DNA of 64,000 nt from Zingiber officinale (Eukaryota; Streptophyta; Magnoliopsida; Zingiberales; Zingiberaceae), in contig NC_055996.1 of the NCBI RefSeq assembly GCF_018446385.1, forward strand, positions 124,655,750 to 124,719,749, given 5' to 3'. Positions within the stretch are counted from its first letter, which is position 1. The number at the start of each line of letters is the position of its first letter. Below, piece by piece: positions 23,916 through 34,225 of the stretch. Under the pieces are notes generated by a model that saw only the letters and a list, made by a program, of their open reading frames with translations, had not been told where the DNA came from and did no database searches. The translations under genes and the position numbers were made by a program.

Positions 23916-24685
23916 ATGGATCTGGACTATGCCTTTAGACATGATCGCCCTGCGCCTTTGACTGATGATTCGACTGCGGATCAAAAGGTAAATTTTGACA
24001 AATGGGAGCGATCTAATCGCATGAGCCTGATGATCATGGGAATGTCAATTCTGGAATCATTAAGGGGTTCAATAACTGAGAAAGATGATGCTAAAGCCTT
24101 CCTTAAGGAATTAGCAGACCGATTTACCTCAAACGAAAAGGTCGAGATTACTACACTTCTCATAAAGTTAATGTCCATGCGGTACACCGGGAAGGGTAAT
24201 ATTATGAAGTACATCATGGAGATGTCTAACTTGGTTACAAGTCTTAAGACACTAAATTTAGACATGTCTGAAAGTGTCCTTGTGAACCGTATCTTAATCT
24301 CTCTGTCTACACAGTTCACTCCTTTTAAAATTAGCTATAATACTCAAAAGGAGAAATGGATACTAAATGAGCTCATAGCTCAGTGTGTACAAGAAGAAGA
24401 GAGATTGAGAGGTGACACATCTCAAAGTGCTCATTATGCATCCTTATCTCAGTATCCGAACAAGAAAAAAAGGATAATGGTAAAAGTAAGAGTAAACAAT
24501 TTGCAGTGACTGGGGCTTCAGGGTAAGAATGCAAAAGCAACAACATTTGGACCCAACTTATTTCTTTTGTAAAAAGAAAGGCCATCTGAAGAATGATTAC
24601 CCTAGATACGCTAACTGATGTGTCAAGAAAGGTATACTACTCAACTTTGTTAGTTTAGAAGTCAACCTAGATATTGTACCTAATT
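23916..24685 (+). pseudogene. Copia gag of the surrounding element (frameshifted)
   Basis: From MDLDYAFRHDRP the frame is open to 24509 (197 residues) and shows a copia UBN2-type gag: FDKWERSNRMSLMIM, DAKAFLKELADRF, GNIMKYIMEMSNLV, FKISYNTQKEKWILNELIAQC. A frameshift near 24490-24510 follows. A decayed zinc knuckle FFCKKKGHLKNDYPRY (one Cys replaced by Tyr) lies at about 24565-24612, and then the start of the protease linker (SLEVNLDIVP). Similarity stops near 24685, where the SIRE-type fragment begins. It should have formed the particle coat. Confidence 0.78.
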
Positions 24686-25846
24686 AACTTAATCTGACTA
24701 ACCAAGTGAAAGCTACTATCTTTTGATAGTTAGTTAGTACCTAATTGGTTAGACAGCTGGTTAAAGTTAAGTATCAAATTCAGGGGGAGAAATAAAACTA
24801 CTTTAGTTTTCCAAATTGAATTTTAAACTTAATTTTGAAAATCAAAGTTTAAAAACAACTTGTTTAAAATTGTGAAATTTTTTACAAAAATTTGAAAGTT
24901 TGAAAGGCTTTGAATCTAATACTTTTAAACTTTGAAAATTTGATTTTGAAAAACAAATTTTACAAAAACATTCTAAAAATATGATCTTACTTTTACCAAA
25001 CTCCTTTGAAAACTAAAAGTAAAGATTTAAATTTAATTTAACTTCCCTTTGAAAATTGTCCTGAATCTAATTCTTAAAATTTGATTTTACTTAATTTTGA
25101 CATGTTGATTTGAAGGTTAAATTTTACAAAAAAAATAGTTTACAAACTAAGCTTCTCAAACTCATTTTCCTTGATTTTGAAAATTGAATCTTTTACAAAC
25201 TTAGTGTTGAAAAATAAATTTCAATTAGTTTTGAAAAATAGATTTTTTCAAACTTAGTTTTGGAATTTTAGTTTTGAAAACTTATGTTTGAAAAGTGTTT
25301 CAAAGTTGAAATTTGTTTTGAATATTTAATCTTGAAATTTAGACCTTATACACTTATGTTTGAAAATTAAAACTTAGCAATTTTTCTAAAAGCTAAAAGC
25401 TACTGCTTTATACAAATTTTCAAAACTTTATACTCCCCCAAGTCAACTTGATCTTCTCTTGGATTTAAAAATTGAACTTTTTTCCTTGAATTCTGAACCA
25501 AACTCAGTTATTTTTTAACATTAAGTGTTATTGTTTTCAGTAAATCTACACTATGATTGTTTCCCTTATTTTTTTTGATGAATGCCAAAGGGGGAGGAGG
25601 GTTAGGTGGTTAAGTTAGCTAAACTAAACCAATTTGAAAACACAAACTAACTTTAAAACCACACAAATGTATGTTGTTTCGTACATACGCTTTCACTAAC
25701 TTAACCAGGTTGCCATTCCATCAAAAAGGGAGAGATTGTTGGTGCGGGTAGCACTAACGGTCTAACCCAGGTTTTGATGAATGACAAATAGGTTAAGTTA
25801 GTTGTGTTGTTGTCTGACACTTTGATCAAGTGTGCAGGAAAAAAGT

Positions 25847-26043
25847 CCAGCTAGGTCGACGGGCTGACCAGATAGCTGGCGAGAAGTCCAAGCGGGTCGA
25901 CGGGCTGACCGGACGCTTGGCAAGAAGTCCAGCTAGGTCGACGGGCTGACCGGATAGCTGGCGAGAAGTCCAAGCGGGTCGACGGGCTGACCGGACGCTT
26001 GGCGAGAAGTCCAGACGGGTCGACGGGCTGACCGGACGTCTGG
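25847..26043 (+). repeat. Array of five 33-nt stem-loops with variable stems (41-nt period)
   Basis: Units at 25847-25879, 25888-25920, 25929-25961, 25970-26002 and 26011-26043. The core is GGTCGACGGGCTGACC plus GGA (one unit has AGA). The 7-bp outer stems are CCAGCTA/TAGCTGG, CCAAGCG/CGCTTGG, CCAGCTA/TAGCTGG, CCAAGCG/CGCTTGG and CCAGACG/CGTCTGG. All five pair perfectly although the arm sequences differ. Units are linked by the 8-nt spacer CGAGAAGT or close variants. Confidence 0.9.
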
Positions 26044-26699
26044 CAGGTAAGTGAGGTAAGTCACTGGAGGGGAGTGACTGTGAGGACGCGTTCCCGGGAA
26101 GGGGACATTAGGCGTCAATCCGGCTTAGATCCATTTCGGATGTCTAAGTCGAGATCGTGACTGTTAGGACCAAAAGTAGCTAGAGGGGGGGGGTGAATAG
26201 CTCGTCGCGTTCGCTCGGTGCGCTTCGTGGCTTGGCGTTGCTTGGCGTTGCTTGTTTCTTCAAGGATATGCAGCGGAAAATACAGAAACAAATACAACCA
26301 CGCTAACACTAGGATTTTACTTGGTATCCACCTCACAAGAGGTGACTAATCCAAGGATCCACACCAACGCACACACCCTCCACTAAATAAACTCTCCTTT
26401 ATGATAACTACCAAAGGCGGAGAAGCCCTACAACACTCAATACAAGAAGAAAGGGAAAGAGTACAAGAAATAGAAGCTTACAAGCTTACAATGAGTGCAA
26501 ACCCTAACCCTAGTTTCTTCTTCTTGCAATAGATCCGCCTCTTGACTTGGAAAGCCTCCAAGATCCTTCAAGAACTGGCGATCACGTGCTTGTAGAGAGC
26601 TGTGGAGAAGCTGGCGAGGAGCTGAGATGAGATCGTGAAGCGATACCGAAGACCACGCTCGCCTGCGGCTTTAAACACGACGCAACGGTCGGATCCCGA

Positions 26700-26977
26700 T
26701 CGATTCAAATGTTCTGAATCGATCGGGGAGGCTTTGGATCGATCCACGGATCGATCCAGAGCGCCTCTGTGCTCTGGAAATAGCGTCTGGATCGATCCAC
26801 GGATCGATCCAGCGCTTGTCGCGCGAAGCAGCATCGTCCCGATCGATCGGCTGATCGATCGGGACCTCTGGATCGATCCACGGATCGATCCAGAAGCTTT
26901 CTGTTCGCTGGGAAGAATCTGGATCGATCCACTGATCGATCCACAGCCTGGATCGATCCACGGATCGATCCAGCACT
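26700..26977 (-). repeat. GATCGATC double-palindrome array
   Basis: Six modules, mostly CTGGATCGATCC / GGATCGATCCAG arms around a 2-3 nt loop, are separated by 20-35 nt of different sequence. One module has CCCGATC/GATCGGG arms instead, another paired change. A similar array lies in the second LTR (about 32486-32763), in the element interior (28556-28735) and in the solo LTR at 39803-40055. Confidence 0.85.
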
Positions 26978-27014
26978 TGGTTTTTGCCCAAAACCAAGTC
27001 CCAAACCTCCCTAA

Positions 27015-27300
27015 CCAACATCCGGTCAACCTTGACCTGTTGGTACATCATGCCAAGTATCCGGTCACTCCCTTGACCTGCCAGGACTCCCCACCAAGTG
27101 TCCGGTCAATCCCTTTGACCCACTTGGACTTTTTCTCGTCGTGCCAAGTATCCGGTCACTCCCTTGACCTACTTGGACTCCCACCAGATGTCTGGTCAAC
27201 CTTGACCCATCTGGATTTCCTTATGCCAAGTATCCAGTCAATCCTTTGACCTACTTGGACTTCCCAACACCAGATGTCCGATCATCCTTGATCCATCTGG
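27015..27300 (-). repeat. Seven stem-loop units with covarying stems
   Basis: Plus-strand units and arms: 27015-27043 CCAACA/TGTTGG; 27053-27085 CCAAGTA/TGCCAGG (poor pairing); 27094-27127 CCAAGTG/CACTTGG; 27144-27176 CCAAGTA/TACTTGG; 27184-27214 CCAGATG/CATCTGG; 27226-27258 CCAAGTA/TACTTGG; 27270-27300 CCAGATG/CATCTGG. The inner stem is GGTCA...TGACC in most units. In the last unit it is GATCA...TGATC, again a paired change. Six of seven have fully paired outer stems. The core matches the array at 25847-26043 read on the opposite strand. Confidence 0.88.
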
Positions 27301-27310
27301 ATTTCCCTTG

Positions 27311-27525
27311 CCTGGCTTCACTCACCAGGACTTTCACCTAGCTTCACTCACTAGGGTTTCCATCTGCCTAGCTTCACTCACTAGGACTTTCACCTGGCTT
27401 CACTCACCAGGATTTCCTTCTGCCTAGCTTCACTCACTAGGACTTTCACCTGGCTTCACTCACCAGGATTTCCTTCTGCCTAGCTTCACTCACTAGGACT
27501 TTCACCTGGCTTCACTCACCAGGAC
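27311..27525 (-). repeat. Eight 19-nt hairpins alternating CCTGG/CCAGG and CCTAG/CTAGG
   Basis: Each unit is CCTRG, CTTCACTCA (with overlap), CYAGG. Starts are at 27311, 27337, 27367, 27393, 27423, 27449, 27479 and 27505. In all eight, a G or A in the left arm is matched by C or T in the right arm. The other LTR of the same element has ten units. Confidence 0.88.
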
Positions 27526-30106
27526 TTTCCAGTCAAGTATCCGGTCACTCTTGACCTACTTGACTCTACTTCAATCACTATCTTATTGTCAAACATCTAA
27601 ACCCAAACCAAGACTCAGCTTGGTTAACCAGGTCAACCTTGACCTAAGGGATGTTGCACCAACAATCTCCCCCTTTTTGATGTTTGACAATACCACAATA
27701 ACACTTACAATACCACATGTAAGTTAGGCTAATCCCATAGCCTCATTCTTCATGCCACTAGGTAATGAAAGCATAAGTTAAGCTCTTCATTCTCCTCCTA
27801 AGAGGGCAAACTCCCTCTAGGTAATGAAAGCCTAACTTACTTCCTTTCACAAGCCCTTTCATTCTCCCCCTATTGGCACACATCAATCCCCTATTGATAA
27901 AACACATCAACCCATCTTTGGACACACATCAACCGATGCTCCAATTTTGGGCACACTTCAACAACTCCATTTGTTGAAAACTCTCCCCCTGAAAAGTTGC
28001 TCATCGTTGTTCACAACATCACTCGTTGTGATCAACACGATACTGAAGGTCCCATACCCTTCATTATTCTTACCCCTACATTCTCCCCCAATGTAGGCAA
28101 ATGCCCATCCTTGAGCATTATCCAATGAAATCACTGAACAATGAGGATATACACTCCTCATTCAGGTTCAACCCATGCTCAACCTTGAGCATATTCTTTA
28201 AAGAAGGTTAACCACCTTCCAAGGTTCATGAAAAATAATTTTCATGCCTTTAAAGAGTCCCTCCCCCTAAAGACATGGTGGTAACTTCTGTCATTGCACC
28301 AACAATGACTTGGAATCCCTAAACCTTTAGGAAACCCAATTGTAGAAGTTTTGAGGTTCAAATATTCAAAATTTGAAACAAACCTCAACCTAAACTTCAA
28401 CTTAGCCTTCCTTAACCAATCCATCCTTGTTTTCACATGAAAACACCCTCCTTATGTATACAAATGTATATTTAGGGGTTTGGAAAGGTTACATTGACTA
28501 AAATAGGTTCAAAGTGCTGAAATCAGGCTTTCCCAGCCAAAATCAGCAACTTGGATCGATTGGAGTTGGGTTCCAATCGATTGAACCTTGCTGAATCGAT
28601 CCACTGATCGATTCAAACTACCCTGGATCGATCGACTGATCGATCCAGCGAGCTACTGCTCGCGAGAACTGCCTTCTGAATCGATCCATGGATCGATTCA
28701 GGCACTCCAATCGATCCATGGATCGATCGGAGCTCTGATAGTTGCTGAAATTCCATTTCAGTCAACTTCAGAAACCCCTAGAAAATTCTACAAAAATCCA
28801 AAAATTATGAAATTTCGTGTAGACATTGTTTAGGGCATATATTATCAAGGAAAAATAGTTTTCTATGAAAATACATCATCTTTTCAAAGATTGACACAAA
28901 CTTGAAAACTTGCAAAAACTTTAGTGTTTTCTTCAAGTTTGTGTCTAACTATTCAATGGTGATTACTATCAAAAGATAGCCTTCACCAAGGTTTTCCAAA
29001 ATCATTTTGAAAACTTTTTCAAAACCAATATCCCACCATGTTCCTTGGGCATAATGCACATGACTTGTACATTAGCTTTCCCAATGATGGGAAAACACAT
29101 ATCTATGTGTTTTGATGAAACTAAAACTCAAAAGAATGCACTAAATCAACATCTTGAGTTTTGTTCATCATCCTAACATCTCACTTGTATCTAATGTGCA
29201 CTAAAATACATACAAGTCATCTTATAGGTCTTTGTGAGATGTAGATTTTGGTTTTGCCCTAATCTAGGGATCATGCATATCTATCTAGGCATTTTGGAGA
29301 TATTAGACACCCACCTAGGATGTCACTTGTTAATAAGTGTTGTTAAATGCCTTTTGTCCTTAATTACAAGGAATTAAACTTAATGCATGATAATGTTATG
29401 ACATACATCAAAAAGAAATAATTTTCAAAAGAAAATATCCTATAATTACATGATGTATGAATGTCATGACATGGTATTTTTGGATTTTTCATAATAAAAC
29501 ATGAACGCAAAAATAGACATGATGTCATGACATATGATGGGCAAACAATCATGGCAAGATTTAGCATAAATAAAATATACCTAGATTAACTATCTAAGTA
29601 TCCTTAAAACCTTAGCTAAACTTACAACTTAAACCTAGATTGCCCTAAAGTGCTTCAAGAAAATGTCAAAGCCTAAATTGGCATTTCTAATTCCCTTGAT
29701 TAATTTATGCCAGTCGAAATTAAGCATATCCTCAAATGTTGGCATATTTCATTTTTCCACAAGAGTAGCACTTCAACATAAGGCTTCAATTTCCTTTAAT
29801 TTTCTAAGAACATACCAAAATCCCAACTTGGTAGCTCTTATGAATTTCCCAATATGTGCCTTTTAAGATTAAAATCAAATTTTCACCACTAGGCACATTT
29901 TACTCTTTCAAGGAGTAAATAATAGTTCCATTTCATTTTCAAAGGTTAACAAAACCTTGAAAATGCTCCTTGAGTGTCAATTTCCTCAAAGTTGGGTTAA
30001 CTACCCTTCTAATTGAGTTGACACTCTCTAACCCATTTATGGGATAGAGAAGATGCTCCTAGGAACCCAACACCTATTGGTGCTCCTTGGATGCTCTAGG
30101 TACTCA

Positions 30107-31821
30107 CTAGGATAACTTCCTAGATACCTTCCTAGTGACCTTGTTGGGCTTCTTAGAAGCCTTGGTCACATTTTCTAGGTCAACCCTAGGGATAGCCTCC
30201 CTTGTGACCTTGTTAGTGACTTTCTTAGACTTCTTAGAAGTCTTAGTCACTTTGGTTGCAAAAATACTCTTAGGGATGACTTCCCTAGTATTCTTGACTT
30301 GACCATTAAACCTAGGGTTTGTTCCATAACTATATGGAACCCTATGATAACTAGGCACATCCTTCTTAGCCTTTGGTTTGTATCCCAAACCTCTATGGCT
30401 ATTTGATGGCTTTGATTTTCCTAACCCTAAGTTATGCTCATTTTGCCCTTTTAGGATATTTTCCATCCTTTTTAGGGTCTTTTCCATTTTATCAAGTCTT
30501 GACCTCAAGACTTGATTTTCTACCATTAAATCCTTAGATTTTGATTTTTCATTTGATCCATGAGCATTTTGGTTTCTAGGCTTGTATCTAAAATCCTTAG
30601 AGTTATTGCCTAGATTTCTACCTACATTCCTAACCTTAGGTGTAGTAGTTTTAGCATGAAGAGCTACATGTTTTTCTTTAATGCTATCATGCTTCCTATG
30701 TTCATGGTAAATAGCATTGAAATGATATAAATTTGACCTAGCATGCTTTTTACCATAATGTAAAGGAGTAGGCTCAATAAAAGATACCTTCTTCTTTACC
30801 TTGGAGGCTCCCCCTTGACTAGTGCCTCCTTGAGCCTTGACCATCTTCTTCCCCTTGGGGCATTGACTCCGGTAATGCCCCTTTTGATTGCACAAAAAGC
30901 ACACAATGTGCTCCTTGCTCTTCTTTGTTCCAGGGATGGTCTCCTTAGGCTTCACCTTGCCCTTTTGTGCCACTTGGCCCTTCTTCTTGGCCAATTTAGG
31001 GCACTTGCTCTTGTAGTGCCCGCTTTCCCTACACTCAAAACATATTATATGATTTTTATTATTAATTGAAATATTTATACCTTTGCTTGTAGGGGTGGCA
31101 TCTTTTTCTTTGGATCCGGAGGTAGAAGCTTCCTCTTGATCGGACCTTGATTCTCCTCCATTTGATTTTTCTTGACTTGTGGAGGTAGAAGCTTCTTCCT
31201 CCTCTTCTTCTCTTGACCCGGATGTAGAGGCTTCTCCTTCTTCTTGATCCGGTGTCACCAAGGATTGCTCCCCCTCAATCCTAGAGGTGGAGGCTTCATC
31301 ATCTTGAATATGAAACAAGGAATATGCTCCCTCCTTGTTCCCTTCGTTGCATTCCCTTGAGGATGAAGCTTCTTGGATTTCCTCTTCTTCGGAGGTTGAA
31401 CATCTCTCAACCTCGGAATCCTCCTCTTGGTCTTGCTCCAAAGAGTCTCCCTCTCTGGATTCTTCTTGATCTCGTACAGTGGAGGGGATCTCTTCATGAA
31501 GCTTGGCCAATTTGCTCCAAAGCTCCTTGGCATCTTCGAATTCTCCAACTTGAGCCAAGATGTGGCTAGGCAATAAGTTGACCAAAAGTTTGGTCACTTT
31601 GTCATTTGCCTCGCCCCTTTGAATTTGCTCCGAGCTCCATCTGCTTTTCTTTAGAAGCTTGCCCTTGGAGTTCGTTGGAGCTTTTCCATTAGAGCAAACC
31701 ATTGCTCTATCTCCATCATAAGAAAGTTTTCGATTCTTGATCTCCAAGAATCAAAACTTGTAGAAGTGTATGGTGGAGCCACCCTTGTGTCAAATCCAAG
31801 TCCATCTTGGAATTGCATCTT
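30107..31821 (-). pseudogene. SIRE-type gag with two zinc knuckles, one frameshift
   Basis: The protein starts at about 31821 (MQFQDGLGFDTRVAPPY), with a copia gag N-terminus including FDSWRSRIENFL and WFALMEK. A frameshift near 31660-31680 moves it into the frame running to 30107. That frame has the gag core (SSEQIQRGEANDKVTKLLVN, FEDAKELWSKLAKLHEE), a long acidic Ser/Glu-rich stretch, CCHC knuckles CFECRESGHYKSKC and CFLCNQKGHYRSQC, a probable coiled coil (LMVENQVLRSRLDKMEKTLK) and a Lys/Arg-rich tail. There is no protease. It would supply a nucleocapsid. The frameshift may be ribosomal or simple decay; decay is more likely. Confidence 0.8.
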
Positions 31822-31950
31822 GAAGTTGAGCTTGATAAAATCTTGAACTTGAAGAATTTGCTCCAACTTCTTCACCCTCTAGCTTTTCTTGATATGCTTG
31901 ACCCTTCCGGCGATGATTCCGGTGAAGAGCGGCCTCGCTCTGATACCACT

Positions 31951-33506
31951 TGTTAGGACCAAAAGTAGCTAGAGGGGGGTGAATAGCTCGTCGCGTTCGC
32001 TCGGTGCGCTTCATGGCTTGGCGTTGCTTGGCGTTGCTTGTTTCTTCAAGGATATGCAGCGGAAAATACAGAAACAAATACAACCACGCTAACACTAGGA
32101 TTTTACTTGGTATCCACCTCACAAGAGGTGACTAATCCAAGGATCCACACCAACGCACACACCCTCCACTAAATAAACTCTCCTTTATGATAACTACCAA
32201 AGGCGGAGAAGCCCTACAACACTCAATACAAGAAGAAAGGGAAAGAGTACAAGAAATAGAAGCTTACAAGCTTACAATGAGTGCAAACCCTAACCCTAGT
32301 TTCTTCTTCTTGCAATAGATCCGCCTCTTGACTTGGAAAGCCTCCAAGATCCTTCAAGAACTGGCGATCACGTGCTTGTAGAGAGCTGTGGAGAAGCTGG
32401 CGAGGAGCTGAGATGAGATCGTGAAGAGATACCGAAGACCACGCTCGCCTGCGGCTTTAAACACGACGCAACGGTCGGATCCCGATCGATTCAAATGTTC
32501 TGAATCGATCGGGGAGGCTTTGGATCGATCCACGGATCGATCCAGAGCGCCTCTGTGCTCTGGAAATAGCGTCTGGATCGATCCACGGATCGATCCAGCG
32601 CTTGTCGCGCGAAGCAGCATCGTCCCGATCGATCGGCAGATCGATCGGGACCTCTGGATCGATCCACGGATCGATCCAGAAGCTTTCTGTTCGCTGGGAA
32701 GAGTCTGGATCGATCCACTGATCGATCCAGAGCCTGGATCGATCCACGGATCGATCCAGCACTTGATTTTTGCCCAAAACCAAGTCCCAAACCTCCCTAA
32801 CCAACATCCGGTCAACCTTGACCTGTTGGTACATCATGCCTAGCATCTGGTCACTCCCTTGACCTGCCAGGACTCCCCACCAAGTGTCCGGTCAATCCCT
32901 TTGACCCACTTGGACTTTTTCTCGTCGTGCCAAGTATCCGGTCACTCCCTTGACCTACTTGGACTCCCACCAGATGTCTGGTCAACCTTGACCCATCTGG
33001 ATTTCCTTATGCCAAGTATCCAGTCAATCCTTTGACCTACTTGGACTTCCCAACACCAGATGTCCGATCATCCTTGATCCATCTGGATTTCCCTTGCCTG
33101 GCTTCACTCACCAGGACTTTCACCTAGCTTCACTCACTAGGGTTTCCATCTGCCTAGCTTCACTCACTAGGACTTTCACCTGGCTTCACTCACCAGGATT
33201 TCCTTCTGCCTAGCTTCACTCACTAGGACTTTCACCTGGCTTCACTCACCAGGATTTCCTTCTGCCTAGCTTCACTCACCAGGACTTTCACCTGGCTTCA
33301 CTCACCAGGATTTCCTTCTGCCTAGCTTCACTCACTAGGACTTTCACCTGGCTTCACTCACCAGGACTTTCCAGTCAAGTATCCGGTCACTCTTGACCTA
33401 CTTAACTCTACTTCAATCACTATCTTATTGTCAAACATCTAAACCCAAACCAAGACTCAGCTTGGTTAACCAGGTCAACCTTGACCTAAGGGATGTTGCA
33501 CCAACA
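31951..33506 (-). repeat. 5' LTR of the 7.3-kb gag-only element
   Basis: Very similar to 26162-27664 but with two extra short hairpins (ten rather than eight), which explains the 53-bp length difference. The unit at 32839-32871 has arms CCTAGCA/TGCCAGG, unlike the matching unit in the other LTR. In the sense strand this is CCTGGCA/TGCTAGG, fully paired with one G-U. Confidence 0.88.
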
Positions 33507-33654
33507 GTGACTAGATTCCGGTCTCGGAAAGACGGAATCTAAGTCATACTCTCTTTATCTATCTGTTGAACTTTAACTGTGCTAACCATTTGTTTAACAG
33601 GATATATATTTGCCTCGGACTAACCTTGTTTTGCAGGAAAAAGGAGTCTTTCTG

Positions 33655-33846
33655 GAACAAGGTGGTCCGGGCGCCCGGAGGGGATCCGGGCGCCCGGAGG
33701 TCCGGGCGCCCGGAAGGCTAATTTTATCCAGACAACTCGTCGCTACGTGGAGCATCTTGATTTGAGCAGTTACGTCACACTCCAGGCGCCCGGAAGGGAT
33801 CCAGGCGCCCGGAAGGGATCCAGGCGCCCGGAACAGCATATAAAAG
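33655..33846 (+). promoter_or_regulatory. GGGCGCCC palindrome cluster and TATA box of the SIRE-type LTR
   Basis: Six copies of CCGGGCGCCCGG or the near match CCAGGCGCCCGG lie in 33665-33835. The TATA box TATAAAAG follows at 33839-33846. The layout (palindromes, then TATA) matches the other LTRs in the window. Confidence 0.7.
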
Positions 33847-34225
33847 AAGCCCCAAACAGGAGCTTCAGAATTAACTTTGACTGAGAACTCTTCTGCTGAT
33901 CTTGCTGCTCGACGTTCAAGTGCGACGTCAACAACGCTCCGACAAAAGTGCTCTTCCAGTTTTTGCTTAATTTTCTCTTTGTCGGTATTGCTTTATTATT
34001 ACTAGCATCTCCTGTACTTTTTCTGTAATCATATTTCGACTTGCTAGTGATTGCCCAACGAAAGTGGTCAAGGACCACGGGCCTTCGAGTAGGAGTCGTC
34101 ACAGGCTCCGAACGAAGTAAAAATATTTGTGTCTACTTTATCCTCTTCCGCTGCGTTTATACTCGTCTTTTTCGAATCGATATTCACCCCCCCCCCTCTA
34201 TCGAATCTAACGGTCCTACACTAAG

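Larger units (their letters stand above)
26162..27664 (-). repeat. 3' LTR of the 7.3-kb gag-only element
   Basis: Sense (minus) order: TGTTGGTGCAACATCCC, eight short hairpins (27525 to 27311), seven longer stem-loops (27300 to 27015), GATCGATC double palindromes (26977 to 26700), a possible TATA-like TTTAAA at about 26671-26679, then the 5' UTR part to GGTCCTAACA. Long ORFs on all strands with DRSVDRS, WIDPWIDP or GSIRGSIQ are by-products of the palindromes. Confidence 0.88.
26162..33506 (-). mobile_element. Gag-only SIRE-type LTR element (TR-GAG), 7.3 kb, intact ends
   Basis: LTRs 26162-27664 (1503 bp, 3') and 31951-33506 (1556 bp, 5') flank a minus-strand interior, with a perfect TSD GTGAC (26157-26161 and 33507-33511). 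The PBS is the reverse complement of 31937-31948 (TGGTATCAGAGC). The polypurine tract is CAAAAAGGGGGAGAT (reverse complement of 27665-27679). The only coding region is gag; 27680-30106 between gag and the polypurine tract is non-coding. No pol domain is present, so the element must use enzymes in trans. It sits inside the LTR of the SIRE-type fragment. Confidence 0.9.
24686..34220 (+). mobile_element. Truncated SIRE-type element: 3' interior plus 3' LTR, split by a nested element
   Basis: 24686-25736 is AT-rich non-coding text with many TTGAAAA runs, typical of the long 3' interior of SIRE elements. It ends in the polypurine tract TCAAAAAGGGAGAGAT (25721-25736). The LTR starts TGTTGGTGCGGG at 25737, is interrupted at 26161/26162, resumes at 33507 and ends CGGTCCTACA at 34220. 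Without the insertion it is about 1.13 kb. The 5' half of the element is absent, and its insertion is associated with loss of the host Copia protease-integrase region. Confidence 0.7.

Noticed and set aside
26700..26977. Palindromic repeats separated by unique spacers, resembling a CRISPR array
   Set aside because: The array lies inside plant LTRs, is duplicated in both LTRs of one element and has no cas genes. The palindromes and spacers vary as LTR sequence.
26568..27249. Long ORFs with WIDPRIDP / DRSVDRS / GSIHGSIQ repeats on both strands (also 32354-32846 and 39702-40237)
   Set aside because: Open frames in all six directions come from the palindromic modules. No start context, conserved domain or consistent codon use.
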